A DNA stretch of 6,923 nt from Chloroflexota bacterium (GCA_016191895.1 JACPVD010000087.1:1-6923); one strand, 5' to 3'. Counted from the first letter of the stretch, positions 1 through 5,840 are shown. A program made the numbers and translations. The notes: generated from the sequence alone by a model not told the origin.

Positions 1-449
1 AAATCCCCGCGAATCTCGCGCCAATGGAAACGATAAAGATATTGAAAGATCAGGGCGCGTTTATCAGCGTGTCGCATCCGTTCGATGAAATACGCAAGGG
101 TGGCTGGATGGAAAACGATTTGTTGGACATCCTGCCTTTTGTGGATGCGATCGAAGTGTTCAACTCGCGTTGTATGCTTCCGCGCTTCAATCGACGGGCG
201 GGCCTGTTTGCGCAAAAGCACAACGTCGCAGGGACGGTTGGTTCGGACGCGCACGCGGCGTTCGAGGTGGGGAGGTCGCTCCTTTTGCTGGACCCGTTCA
301 CAGGTCCGGAGGAGATGCGAAAAGTCATTCGCGGGGCAAGGTTCAAAACAAGACGGTCACCCTGGTGGGTGCATTTCTTTTCGAGATATGCGTCGATAAG
401 GAAAAGGGGGATGAAGCCCATCGACTCGGTTCAAGGCGAAGGCATTTAA
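1..449 (+). CDS. PHP-domain metal-dependent phosphoesterase, 3' part (5' end outside window)
   Basis: The open frame enters from the left edge (first full codon at base 3) and ends with TAA at 447-449. The ATG at 24 is probably internal, because the codons before it (IPANLAP) read smoothly into the family-like stretch METIKILKDQGAFISVSHPFD. Two metal-site motifs of the PHP (polymerase and histidinol phosphatase) superfamily are visible: SHPFD, with its His codon at 75-77, and GSDAH, with Asp at 246-248 and His at 252-254. These are the C-terminal metal ligands of the PHP barrel; the N-terminal HxH motif would lie upstream. The family hydrolyses phosphoesters using two or three metal ions, usually in the cytoplasm. 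The substrate cannot be told from this fragment. The basic tail, rich in Arg and Lys, shows no recognised motif. The stop lies five bases before the -35 box of the next gene, so there is no room for a terminator and read-through into it is possible. Confidence 0.85.
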   Translation, partial: IPANLAPMETIKILKDQGAFISVSHPFDEIRKGGWMENDLLDILPFVDAIEVFNSRCMLPRFNRRAGLFAQKHNVAGTVGSDAHAAFEVGRSLLLLDPFTGPEEMRKVIRGARFKTRRSPWWVHFFSRYASIRKRGMKPIDSVQGEGI

Positions 450-453
450 AATC

Positions 454-480
454 TTGACATGGATTATCCGGCGTGATAAT
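454..480 (+). promoter_or_regulatory. Sigma70-type promoter for the cold-shock gene
   Basis: A perfect -35 box TTGACA (454-459) is followed after 15 bases by GATAAT (475-480), a 5/6 match to the -10 consensus. The spacer is a little short, since 16-18 is usual. Transcription would start near 487 and give a leader of about 75 nt before the ATG at 561. Fairly long leaders are common for cold-shock mRNAs. A weaker alternative, TTGAAA (508-513), 17 bases, CATAAA (531-536), would start transcription almost on the ribosome site and is less likely. Confidence 0.6.
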
Positions 481-546
481 CTTGCGCTCAACATGCCTCA
501 TTTGACTTTGAAAGCGTAAAGATGAATGGGCATAAATTTTCTCAGC

Positions 547-551
547 AGGAG
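547..551 (+). promoter_or_regulatory. Ribosome binding site of the cold-shock gene
   Basis: AGGAG lies nine bases before the ATG at 561. It supports that start over the earlier ATG at 526, which is in another frame. Confidence 0.75.
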
Positions 552-560
552 TAGTGAAAG

Positions 561-773
561 ATGTCTGAGCGTTTTGTTGGAACCGTCAAGTGGTTCAATG
601 CGACCAAGGGCTATGGCTTTATTGGGCGCGACGGCGGCGAGGATGTATTCGTCCATTTCACCGCCATTCAGAGCGATGGCTATCGCAAACTCGAGGCCGA
701 ACAGAAGGTGGAATTCTCCATCGAAGACGGGCCGAAGGGCTTGCAGGCGGCCAATGTGGTACCGCTCGCGTAA
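561..773 (+). CDS. csp: Cold-shock protein, CspA family
   Basis: This 70-residue protein is a single cold-shock domain of normal family length (65-75 residues). The opening [17 protein letters not shown] contains the WFN element and RNP1 (KGYGFI, about residues 17-22), and DVFVHF (about residues 29-34) is RNP2. Together these give the aromatic surface that binds single-stranded RNA or DNA. Such proteins act in the cytoplasm as RNA chaperones that melt mRNA structure, some after cold shock and others constitutively. The gene has its own promoter (454-480), ribosome site (547-551) and terminator (808-840), so it looks monocistronic. The paralogue (CspA, CspB and so on) cannot be assigned, and cold induction is not shown by the sequence. 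Confidence 0.95.
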   Translation: MSERFVGTVKWFNATKGYGFIGRDGGEDVFVHFTAIQSDGYRKLEAEQKVEFSIEDGPKGLQAANVVPLA

Positions 774-807
774 GACTGGGCCTGACGGCTGTAGTTTTGC
801 GACCAGG

Positions 808-840
808 CAGGGTTGTCGGGAGACAGCCCTGTTTTTATTT
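808..840 (+). terminator. Rho-independent terminator of the cold-shock gene
   Basis: The arms CAGGGTTGTC (808-817) and GACAGCCCTG (822-831) pair over ten base pairs with one T-G wobble. They enclose the four-base loop GGGA and are followed directly by TTTTTATTT (832-840). The stem, short loop and T-tract are textbook. The terminator separates the cold-shock unit from the electron-transfer cluster downstream. Confidence 0.92.
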
Positions 841-880
841 AATGCCTTTTACAATTTCCCCACAATTCGTTCGTAATTTT

Positions 881-945
881 TTCACTGTTGCAGGCGGGAA
901 TTATGTAGAATGTCACTTTCTTTGCGCAAACTTGCGCCGTACAAT
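881..945 (+). promoter_or_regulatory. Probable promoter region of the electron-transfer cluster (exact boxes uncertain)
   Basis: The stretch between the terminator ending at 840 and the ATG at 968 must hold the promoter if the cluster is transcribed independently. Two weak -10 candidates are visible. TAGAAT (906-911) has TTCACT (881-886) 19 bases upstream. TACAAT (940-945) has only a poor TTTCTT (917-922) at 17 bases. Just upstream of the second -10 lies a ten-base palindrome TTTGCGCAAA (921-930), and the hexamer TTGCGC repeats ten bases apart (922-927 and 932-937), which could be an operator. No recognised regulator box was identified, so the placement is tentative. Confidence 0.35.
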
Positions 946-967
946 CAATTTGCGGAGATTTTCTGTC

Positions 968-1234
968 ATGTCTTTTTTGAACCTCTTCAAAACCGACTCC
1001 ACCCGCCGCGCGGTGTTGACGGCGGGGCAGGTCGTTCCCGAATCGGCGCGCTGCGTGCAGTGCGGCATCTGTTCGTACAACTGTCCCATCGGCATTGACG
1101 TGCGCGCTCACGTCTGGAGGAATGAGTCGATTGTTCACAGCGAATGTTTGACCTGCGGAGAATGTGTGGCGCGTTGTCCGCGCGGGGCGCTGCGCTTCGC
1201 ACAGACCGACCTCTTCAAGCGGAGCGGGGCATGA
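968..1234 (+). CDS. Small ferredoxin-like protein with two [4Fe-4S] sites
   Basis: This 88-residue soluble protein has two complete CxxCxxCxxxCP motifs: Cys29, 32, 35 and 39 (CVQCGICSYNCP) and Cys60, 63, 66 and 70 (CLTCGECVARCP). Each binds one [4Fe-4S] cluster, so it is a bacterial-type two-cluster electron carrier in the cytoplasm. A basic stretch of about 28 residues precedes the first motif. The ATG at 968 was chosen because GGAG (954-957) lies ten bases upstream; the frame stays open farther upstream but would run through the terminator. The stop overlaps the next start as ATGA (1231-1234), so the two proteins are probably made together in fixed ratio. It likely forms a complex with the flavoprotein, passing electrons between FAD and the membrane cytochrome b. 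The direction and potentials are unknown. Confidence 0.88.
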   Translation: MSFLNLFKTDSTRRAVLTAGQVVPESARCVQCGICSYNCPIGIDVRAHVWRNESIVHSECLTCGECVARCPRGALRFAQTDLFKRSGA

Positions 1235-2526
1235 GGTACGTTATTCTCGGCGCGGGCGTGGCGGGTTTTGCCGCAATCGAATCGATTCGCCAGGCAGATA
1301 CGGCAGGCGAAATTTCCATCGTTAGCGACGATCCCAATGGATTTTATTCGCGTCCGGGGCTGGCGTATTATCTCAGCGGCGAAATTGACGGCAAAGCGTT
1401 GTATCCGCGCAGCCGGGAGGATTATCGCGCGTTGAATTTTGCCTTCATCAATGCGCGGGCTCGTAAAATTTTGCGGGATGGGAAAAAACTCGAACTGGAA
1501 GGCAAACCGGCGTTGGAGTATGACAGGCTGCTCATCGCCACGGGCGCGCGCGCCATCCCGTTGAACATCCCCGGTGCGGATTTAAGCGACGTGGTCAAAC
1601 TGGATCATCTTGCCGACGCCAACACCATCCTTGCACTTGCCAAACGCGGGCGGACGGCGATTGTGACAGGCGGCGGAATCACCGCGTTGGAATTGACTGA
1701 GGGTTTGCTGGCGCGCGGCATGGCGGTTCATTATCTTTTGCGCGGCGAACGTTATTGGAGTAACGTTCTCGACGCGCGCGAGTCGCAAATCGTCGAGGCG
1801 CGTTTGCAGGCGGATGGCGTGGTTTTGCATTATCACGCAGAAGTGACTGAGGTCGTCGGCAGGCATAAGCGCGTGATCGGCGCGCGCCTCAAGGATGGAA
1901 CAATCATCAAATGCGATTTGTTCGCTTATGCGGTGGGCATTGCGCCGCGCATGGAACTGGCGCAGGATTGCGGGCTTGCCTGCGAGCGCGGCATTCTGGC
2001 GGATGAGCGTTTGCAAACAAACGACGAACATATTTTTGCGGCGGGCGATGTGGCGCAAGTATATGACCCGTTGACGGGACATTCCACGCTGGATAGTTTG
2101 TGGAATCTTGCGCGCGAACAGGGACGTGTGGCGGGGTTGAACATGGCAGGGCGCAGAACGGCGTACCTAAAATCCGCGCCGTTCAATGTGACGCGACTTG
2201 CCGGGCTGACCACCACCATCATCGGTACGGTGGGACGTGGACGCGATGAAGACGTGCTGGGTATTGCCCGCGGCGACAGCGAAACATGGCGCGAATTGCC
2301 CGAAGCCATCGTGGCGCAGGGCGGCTTCGACGTGAATCACGTCCGCCTGCTGCTTGGCGAGAATCACATCATCGGCGCGGTGTTGATGGGCGACCAGAAG
2401 TTGTCCCTGCCACTGCAAAAGATGGTGACGCACAAGACCGATATTTCCTCCATTCGCGATATGTTGTTGCAGCCAAACGCGCCAATTGCGGATGTGCTTG
2501 CTGATTTTTGGGTAGGACAAACTTAA
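1231..2526 (+). CDS. FAD-dependent NAD(P)-linked oxidoreductase (pyridine nucleotide-disulfide reductase superfamily)
   Basis: The 431-residue protein has two nucleotide-binding folds. GAGVAG at residues 7-12 is the N-terminal FAD dinucleotide site. ATGAR (103-107) is the conserved strand of the family. TGGGITALE (146-154) is the NAD(P)H-binding GxGxxxxE-type loop. FAAGDVA (269-275) carries the Asp that holds the FAD ribityl chain. No CxxxxC redox disulfide is seen near the FAD site, so this is not a classical disulfide reductase. It resembles the class containing rubredoxin/ferredoxin reductases and the NirB N-terminal module. The likely role is hydride transfer between NAD(P)H and FAD in the cytoplasm, with the [4Fe-4S] protein as one-electron partner. 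The ATG at 1231 overlaps the previous stop (ATGA) and opens directly into the FAD strand; the frame extends upstream to 1144 but only inside the ferredoxin gene. The last four residues, VGQT, and the stop are encoded by the left arm of a palindrome. Confidence 0.9.
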   Translation: MRYVILGAGVAGFAAIESIRQADTAGEISIVSDDPNGFYSRPGLAYYLSGEIDGKALYPRSREDYRALNFAFINARARKILRDGKKLELEGKPALEYDRLLIATGARAIPLNIPGADLSDVVKLDHLADANTILALAKRGRTAIVTGGGITALELTEGLLARGMAVHYLLRGERYWSNVLDARESQIVEARLQADGVVLHYHAEVTEVVGRHKRVIGARLKDGTIIKCDLFAYAVGIAPRMELAQDCGLACERGILADERLQTNDEHIFAAGDVAQVYDPLTGHSTLDSLWNLAREQGRVAGLNMAGRRTAYLKSAPFNVTRLAGLTTTIIGTVGRGRDEDVLGIARGDSETWRELPEAIVAQGGFDVNHVRLLLGENHIIGAVLMGDQKLSLPLQKMVTHKTDISSIRDMLLQPNAPIADVLADFWVGQT

Positions 2527-2559
2527 GTTTGTCCTACGTTTGTCCTGCGTTTGTCCTAC
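2512..2559 (+). repeat. Perfect 26-bp palindrome plus tandem 11-bp repeats
   Basis: GTAGGACAAAC (2512-2522) is followed by TTAA and the exact reverse complement GTTTGTCCTAC (2527-2537), giving a perfect palindrome over 2512-2537. The right arm is then repeated in tandem as GTTTGTCCTGC (2538-2548, one change) and GTTTGTCCTAC (2549-2559). One inverted and three direct copies of an 11-mer therefore fill the space between two genes. The palindrome includes the stop codon of the oxidoreductase gene and ends just before the ribosome site of the next gene. It has no T-tract, so it is not a standard terminator. It could be a dispersed intergenic repeat, an mRNA-stability hairpin or a protein-binding site. 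Confidence 0.93.
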
Positions 2560-2561
2560 AC

Positions 2562-2566
2562 GGAGG
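2562..2566 (+). promoter_or_regulatory. Ribosome binding site deciding the GTG start of the cytochrome b gene
   Basis: GGAGG ends four bases before GTG at 2571. The frame is open back to an ATG at 2508, but that stretch would translate the palindrome and tandem repeats and has no comparable ribosome site, so the GTG is preferred. Confidence 0.65.
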
Positions 2567-2570
2567 CAGT

Positions 2571-3125
2571 GTGCTAAAAAGCAATATCGAACTATGGCTG
2601 GCGATTCTTGCGGGGATCGTCATCACGGGCGTCTATGCGACGGTGTCATTTCTCACCCGCACAATTCCGCCTGCGGGCGAGTTGTTCGGTCATACATTGG
2701 GCATTGTCGGCTTTGTGATGATGCTGATGACCGAGACTTTGTACAGCATCCGCAAACGCATGCGCGGCGCGAGTTGGGGGCGCATGTCCTTCTGGCTGCA
2801 ATTTCACATCTTCACCGGGCTGGTCGGTCCATACATGGTTTTATTGCACACCTCATGGAAGTTCAACGGCCTTGCGGGCGCGGCGACTTTACTGACGGTC
2901 ATCATCGTCTTTAGCGGCATCGTCGGGCGATACATCTTCACGCGCATTCCGCGCACGCTCGACGGCATGGAACTCGAAGGCGCGGTTCCCGAAGCGTTAT
3001 TGCGGCAATCGCGACGGTTGCTGGCGTTATGGCACACCATTCACATCCCCATTGGCATGGCGTTGTTCATCTCCGCGTTCGTTCACATCGGCGGGGCGAT
3101 CTATTATTCGACGCTGTTGAAATAA
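2571..3125 (+). CDS. Di-haem cytochrome b-like integral membrane protein
   Basis: The 184-residue hydrophobic protein has about five membrane helices (roughly residues 8-28, 38-58, 73-94, 103-123 and 152-178). The basic stretches RKRMR (61-65) and RQSRR (145-149) place the N-terminus inside and the C-terminus outside. His79 and His93 lie in helix 3; His158 and His172 lie in helix 5. Both pairs are 14 residues apart, the spacing used in cytochrome b of the bc1 complex for two stacked bis-His b haems. His155 and His41 are further candidates. The pairs would put one haem near each face of the membrane. Its expected role is electron transfer across the membrane, possibly with quinone, between the cytoplasmic flavoprotein/Fe-S pair and the outside multihaem cytochrome c. 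It is much shorter than full-length cytochrome b (about 400 residues) and its exact family was not identified. GTG start at 2571 after GGAGG. Confidence 0.8.
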   Translation: MLKSNIELWLAILAGIVITGVYATVSFLTRTIPPAGELFGHTLGIVGFVMMLMTETLYSIRKRMRGASWGRMSFWLQFHIFTGLVGPYMVLLHTSWKFNGLAGAATLLTVIIVFSGIVGRYIFTRIPRTLDGMELEGAVPEALLRQSRRLLALWHTIHIPIGMALFISAFVHIGGAIYYSTLLK

Positions 3126-3131
3126 CCGTAC

Positions 3132-3149
3132 TGCGAAATTTATTTCGCA
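3132..3149 (+). repeat. Intergenic hairpin before the multihaem cytochrome gene
   Basis: TGCGAAAT (3132-3139) and ATTTCGCA (3142-3149) are perfect reverse complements with two bases between them; in RNA this would be a seven-pair stem with loop TTTA. It begins seven bases after the cytochrome b stop and ends just before the ribosome site GGGAG (3151-3155). No T-tract follows, so it is more likely an mRNA processing or stability element, a translation control hairpin or another dispersed repeat than a terminator. Confidence 0.75.
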
Positions 3150-3161
3150 CGGGAGAGTCTC

Positions 3162-4610
3162 ATGCAAAGCAACAACAGACTCGGATGTTTGACAGGGGCG
3201 GGAATCTTCGCCGCTTTCATTACCAGCGCGGTATTGCTCACCCTCGGGCTGACCAGCGGCGCGGCGATGTTTTCTTCGGGCGGGTTGAACGCGCAGGGCG
3301 GGGAGAATCTCGGCGGGGTGACGGCGCACGCGCAAATTGCGGAATGTTCCGCCTGTCATGCCGAGCCGTGGTCAAATGCGACGATGGACGAGCGTTGCGC
3401 GCAATGCCATCAAGATATTGCCCTGCAAATTTTGGATTCGACCAGTTTGCATTTTGTCGTTATGCGCGATGATCCTTCCGCCGCCTGCCGCAACTGCCAT
3501 CCCGAACATCGCGGCGCGTTCGCTGCGCTGACCGAATTCGACGCCGCGAACTTTCCGCACGAAGCGCTGGGCTTTTCCTTGAACGGACATCGGTTGAACG
3601 GGTTGCGTCTTCCGTTTGCTTGCAAAGATTGTCATCAGGATGGATATGAATTTTCGCCCGCCATCTGCGACGAATGCCACCGTCAATCGGATTCCGCGTT
3701 TATGGCGAACCACGCGAGTCAGTTTGGAGGCGAGTGTCTCGCCTGCCACGATGGAGTGGATCGCTACGGCGATGATTTTTCCCATGCGAAATTTTTCCCG
3801 CTCGACGGAAAACACGTGGAGGCGGACTGCGCCTCATGCCACGCCGACGCGCGGGATGTGTCCCACCTTCAATCTACTCCCGCCGATTGTTTTTCCTGCC
3901 ATCAAAAAGACGACGCGCACCGTGGCGCATATGGAATCGCCTGCGGAGTTTGTCACTCGCCCGCCGCATGGACTCCCGCGCAGTTCGATCATAATCTGGC
4001 GGCATTCAAACTCGAGGGCAGGCACGTGGATGTCGCCTGCGCATCGTGCCATGTGAATAATGTCTACAAGGGAACGCCGCAGGATTGTTATTCCTGCCAT
4101 AAACAGGACGACGAACATAACGGTTCGTTTGGGACGGCATGCGAATCCTGTCACAATGCCGCAAGTTGGGAAGGCGCAACGTTTGACCACAGCCTGTCCG
4201 CGTTCAAGTTGGATGGGGCGCATGTCAACGTCGCCTGCGAAAAATGCCACGTCAACAACGTCTACAAAGGCGCGTCGGCGGCTTGCGTTTCCTGTCACGC
4301 CGAACCGACCGCACACCTGGGGCAATTCGGGACGGAGTGTGCCGCCTGTCACACCACCGCGGTATGGACGCCCGCGCAGTTCAATGGTGAGCATACCTTC
4401 CCGCTAAATCACGGCGAAGGCGGAACGGTCTCATGTAAAACCTGCCACCCGTCCAGCTATGGCGCGTACACCTGCTATGGCTGCCATGAACATGGCGAGG
4501 CGCGCATCCAAGGCAAACATTTGGAAGAGGGAATTTCCAATTTCCAAAACTGCATGGAATGCCACCCGACCGGGCGCGAGCATGAAGGCGGCGAAGGCGG
4601 GGATGATTAG
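3162..4610 (+). CDS. Membrane-anchored octadecahaem cytochrome c (18 CXXCH, c7-like tri-haem repeats)
   Basis: The 482-residue protein has 18 canonical CXXCH sites, starting at Cys62, 79, 109, 154, 169, 192, 223, 243, 261, 293, 309, 327, 359, 375, 393, 425, 438 and 464. They group into six triads. From triad three on, the unit recurs every 66 residues, with shared elements F.LxGxHVxxxCxxCH, CHVNNVYKG and HxGxFGxxCxxCH. There are 21 histidines outside the motifs, enough for bis-His ligation of every haem. Residues 10-33 form a hydrophobic segment after a short basic start: either a signal peptide or, since no clear cleavage site is seen, an outside-facing membrane anchor. Cys9 lacks a lipobox before it. 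Haem attachment requires export, so the protein acts outside the cytoplasmic membrane. The arrangement resembles known Geobacter cytochromes built of several c7 modules, which act as electron wires or stores. GGGAG (3151-3155) precedes the ATG by six bases. The terminal electron acceptor or donor is unknown. Confidence 0.93.
   Translation: MQSNNRLGCLTGAGIFAAFITSAVLLTLGLTSGAAMFSSGGLNAQGGENLGGVTAHAQIAECSACHAEPWSNATMDERCAQCHQDIALQILDSTSLHFVVMRDDPSAACRNCHPEHRGAFAALTEFDAANFPHEALGFSLNGHRLNGLRLPFACKDCHQDGYEFSPAICDECHRQSDSAFMANHASQFGGECLACHDGVDRYGDDFSHAKFFPLDGKHVEADCASCHADARDVSHLQSTPADCFSCHQKDDAHRGAYGIACGVCHSPAAWTPAQFDHNLAAFKLEGRHVDVACASCHVNNVYKGTPQDCYSCHKQDDEHNGSFGTACESCHNAASWEGATFDHSLSAFKLDGAHVNVACEKCHVNNVYKGASAACVSCHAEPTAHLGQFGTECAACHTTAVWTPAQFNGEHTFPLNHGEGGTVSCKTCHPSSYGAYTCYGCHEHGEARIQGKHLEEGISNFQNCMECHPTGREHEGGEGGDD
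3888..4472 (+). repeat. Coding repeats: tri-haem units of 66, 66 and 63 residues
   Basis: Residues 243-308, 309-374 and 375-437 of the cytochrome align with each other. Haem sites recur exactly 66 residues apart (243/309/375, 261/327/393, 293/359/425). The protein segment HVNNVYKG is identical at 4050-4073 and 4248-4271, yet six of its eight codons differ synonymously. This points to an old duplication kept by selection rather than a recent copy. Confidence 0.9.
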
Positions 4611-4615
4611 ATGAA

Positions 4616-4668
4616 ACACAAAGCCCCGCAAATTTGCAGGGCTTTGTGTGAAAAGTTATTTTTTCTTC
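4616..4668 (+). terminator. Terminator hairpin between convergent genes
   Basis: ACACAAAGCCC (4616-4626) pairs perfectly with GGGCTTTGTGT (4639-4649) over 11 base pairs. After a C-A mismatch, GCA/TGC can pair again around an AATT loop. On the plus strand a T-rich run (TTATTTTTT, 4656-4664) follows after a short gap; on the minus strand only TTT follows. It lies six bases after the cytochrome stop and seven bases past the stop of the opposing gene, so it probably ends transcription from both sides. Confidence 0.8.
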
Positions 4669-5798
4669 GGCGCATCAGGAACAAACTCGCGCGGTTCCAG
4701 CATTCCCCAGCGGCTTGCGCCGAGGTAGAGAATATCCAGCACAAGGTCTTCATAGCGAATGCCTTCAGCGGCGGCTTGCAAGCACAGGTCGCTGTAATTG
4801 GGGGTGAGGCCAGGCAGGGTGTTGATTTCCATGACACGCGGGTTTCCCTCTTCGTCGAGGCGGATGTCGGTGCGGGAGACATCGAGGGTGTTCAGCAGTT
4901 GATGAGCGCGTAACGCAAAATACTTTAATTTCTTTTCGAGTTCGGGTTCTATGTCGGCGGGGCAGAAGTAGCCGGGTGAGCCGTCGGCGCCGACATCTTT
5001 TGATTTTGCTTCAAGACCATATACCCAGGGAGTGACGGAACGGCTGCTATCGAGTTCGAGGACGGGGAAGCGGTGAAAGCCGTCTTTTTCGTACCATTCC
5101 GGATGGCGGGAATATAGTTTTGAGTCTGCGCGCCCAAGAATGCCGACTGTGAATTCGCGGCCGGGTAAAAAGGTTTCGACGAGCGCGGGTTGCCTGTAAA
5201 CGTCAATGATGTATTGAGCGCGTTCGCGCAATTCCTTTTCATTGTTGACGATGGCTTTCATGTCCACGCCCATGCCGGTGCCTTCGCGGGCCGGCTTGAC
5301 GAAGAGTGGGAATTTCAGTTCGGGGCGCAGGGGTTCGTCGCCGGCGACGAATTCCTGAAAGGGGGCTACGGGCAGACGCCGGTCGCGCCAGCTGCGTTTG
5401 GTGAGTGTTTTATCGAGGGAGATTCCATTGGTGAGGACGCGCGAGCCTGTGTAAGGGATTCCAAGCATTTCCAACAATGCGGGGACTTGCGCTTCGCGCG
5501 CATCTCCCCCCAAACCTTCGGCGATGTTGAAGCAGATGTCGGGCTGGGTGTCGCGGAGGGCGTAGGGCAGGTCCCTGTCAGCCTGAATAAAGACCGTTGT
5601 ATGGCCGTCCGTTTCCAGCGCGGCGCGAAGCGAGTCGATCGTCTCGATGTGGTCGAAATCGGCGAAGGCGTCCGGCGGGACTCCTTCCGGTTTGGGATGG
5701 TCGTCATCTTTGATATTTGCAAGGACGGCGATCTTCCAGTAGCGTTTCATGCGTCGGCTGGGAGGTTTGTCCTCTTCGCGATTGATCGGATCGGGCAT
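4656..5798 (-). CDS. D-alanine-D-alanine ligase-like ATP-grasp enzyme
   Basis: The 380-residue cytoplasmic protein carries the ATP-grasp core of the D-Ala-D-Ala ligase family. PDICFNIAEGLGGDAREAQV (86-105) and LLEMLGIPYTGS (108-119) match the N-terminal substrate region. FVKPAREGTGMGV (166-178) holds the ATP-binding Lys168 and the glycine-rich loop. VETFLPGREFTVGIL (207-221) is the next nucleotide-site strand. Asp311, Glu324 and Asn326 (in RTDIRLDEEG and MEINTLPGLT) are the Mg2+ ligands; the D-E-N spacing of 13 and 2 equals that of DdlB. The family joins a carboxylate to an amine via an acyl phosphate. Whether this enzyme makes D-Ala-D-Ala for peptidoglycan or another dipeptide is not clear, since no cell-wall genes are adjacent. 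The N-terminus has about 22 extra charged residues before the first strand (KIAVLANI). Start at 5798: AAGGAG lies five bases upstream, and the in-frame ATG at 5852 lies upstream of the predicted transcription start. The protein ends in KKK. Confidence 0.85.
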   Translation of the reverse strand: MPDPINREEDKPPSRRMKRYWKIAVLANIKDDDHPKPEGVPPDAFADFDHIETIDSLRAALETDGHTTVFIQADRDLPYALRDTQPDICFNIAEGLGGDAREAQVPALLEMLGIPYTGSRVLTNGISLDKTLTKRSWRDRRLPVAPFQEFVAGDEPLRPELKFPLFVKPAREGTGMGVDMKAIVNNEKELRERAQYIIDVYRQPALVETFLPGREFTVGILGRADSKLYSRHPEWYEKDGFHRFPVLELDSSRSVTPWVYGLEAKSKDVGADGSPGYFCPADIEPELEKKLKYFALRAHQLLNTLDVSRTDIRLDEEGNPRVMEINTLPGLTPNYSDLCLQAAAEGIRYEDLVLDILYLGASRWGMLEPREFVPDAPKKK

Positions 5799-5803
5799 TT
5801 TTT

Positions 5804-5809
5804 CTCCTT
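5804..5809 (-). promoter_or_regulatory. Ribosome binding site of the ATP-grasp gene
   Basis: Read on the minus strand, AAGGAG lies five bases before the ATG at 5798. It settles the start against both the upstream ATG at 5852 and the internal Met17 codon. Confidence 0.8.
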
Positions 5810-5840
5810 GTAAATGAAGGAATGGTCGTTCGTATGCGCA

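Noticed and set aside
590..967. Long N-terminal extension of the ferredoxin-like protein in the same frame
   Set aside because: It would overlap the cold-shock gene and its terminator, contains no domain-like sequence, and a good ribosome site precedes the ATG at 968.
1582..2082. Open frame of 166 codons on the minus strand inside the oxidoreductase gene
   Set aside because: It is a shadow of a gene with clear FAD and NAD(P) motifs on the other strand.
2512..2559. CRISPR array or transposon end
   Set aside because: The 11-base units are contiguous with no spacers, and no transposase or target duplication is visible nearby.
3162..3200. Cys9 of the multihaem cytochrome as a lipoprotein attachment site
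   Set aside because: The residues before it are polar and basic (NNRLG) rather than a hydrophobic signal; the hydrophobic stretch comes after it.
3834..4394. Open frame of 186 codons on the minus strand opposite the multihaem cytochrome
   Set aside because: Its apparent internal repetition only mirrors the haem repeats of the sense gene; no ribosome site or domain was seen.
5190..5813. Open frame of 207 codons on the plus strand opposite the ATP-grasp gene
   Set aside because: It is antisense to a gene with full catalytic motifs and shows no family resemblance; long antisense frames are expected in GC-rich coding DNA.
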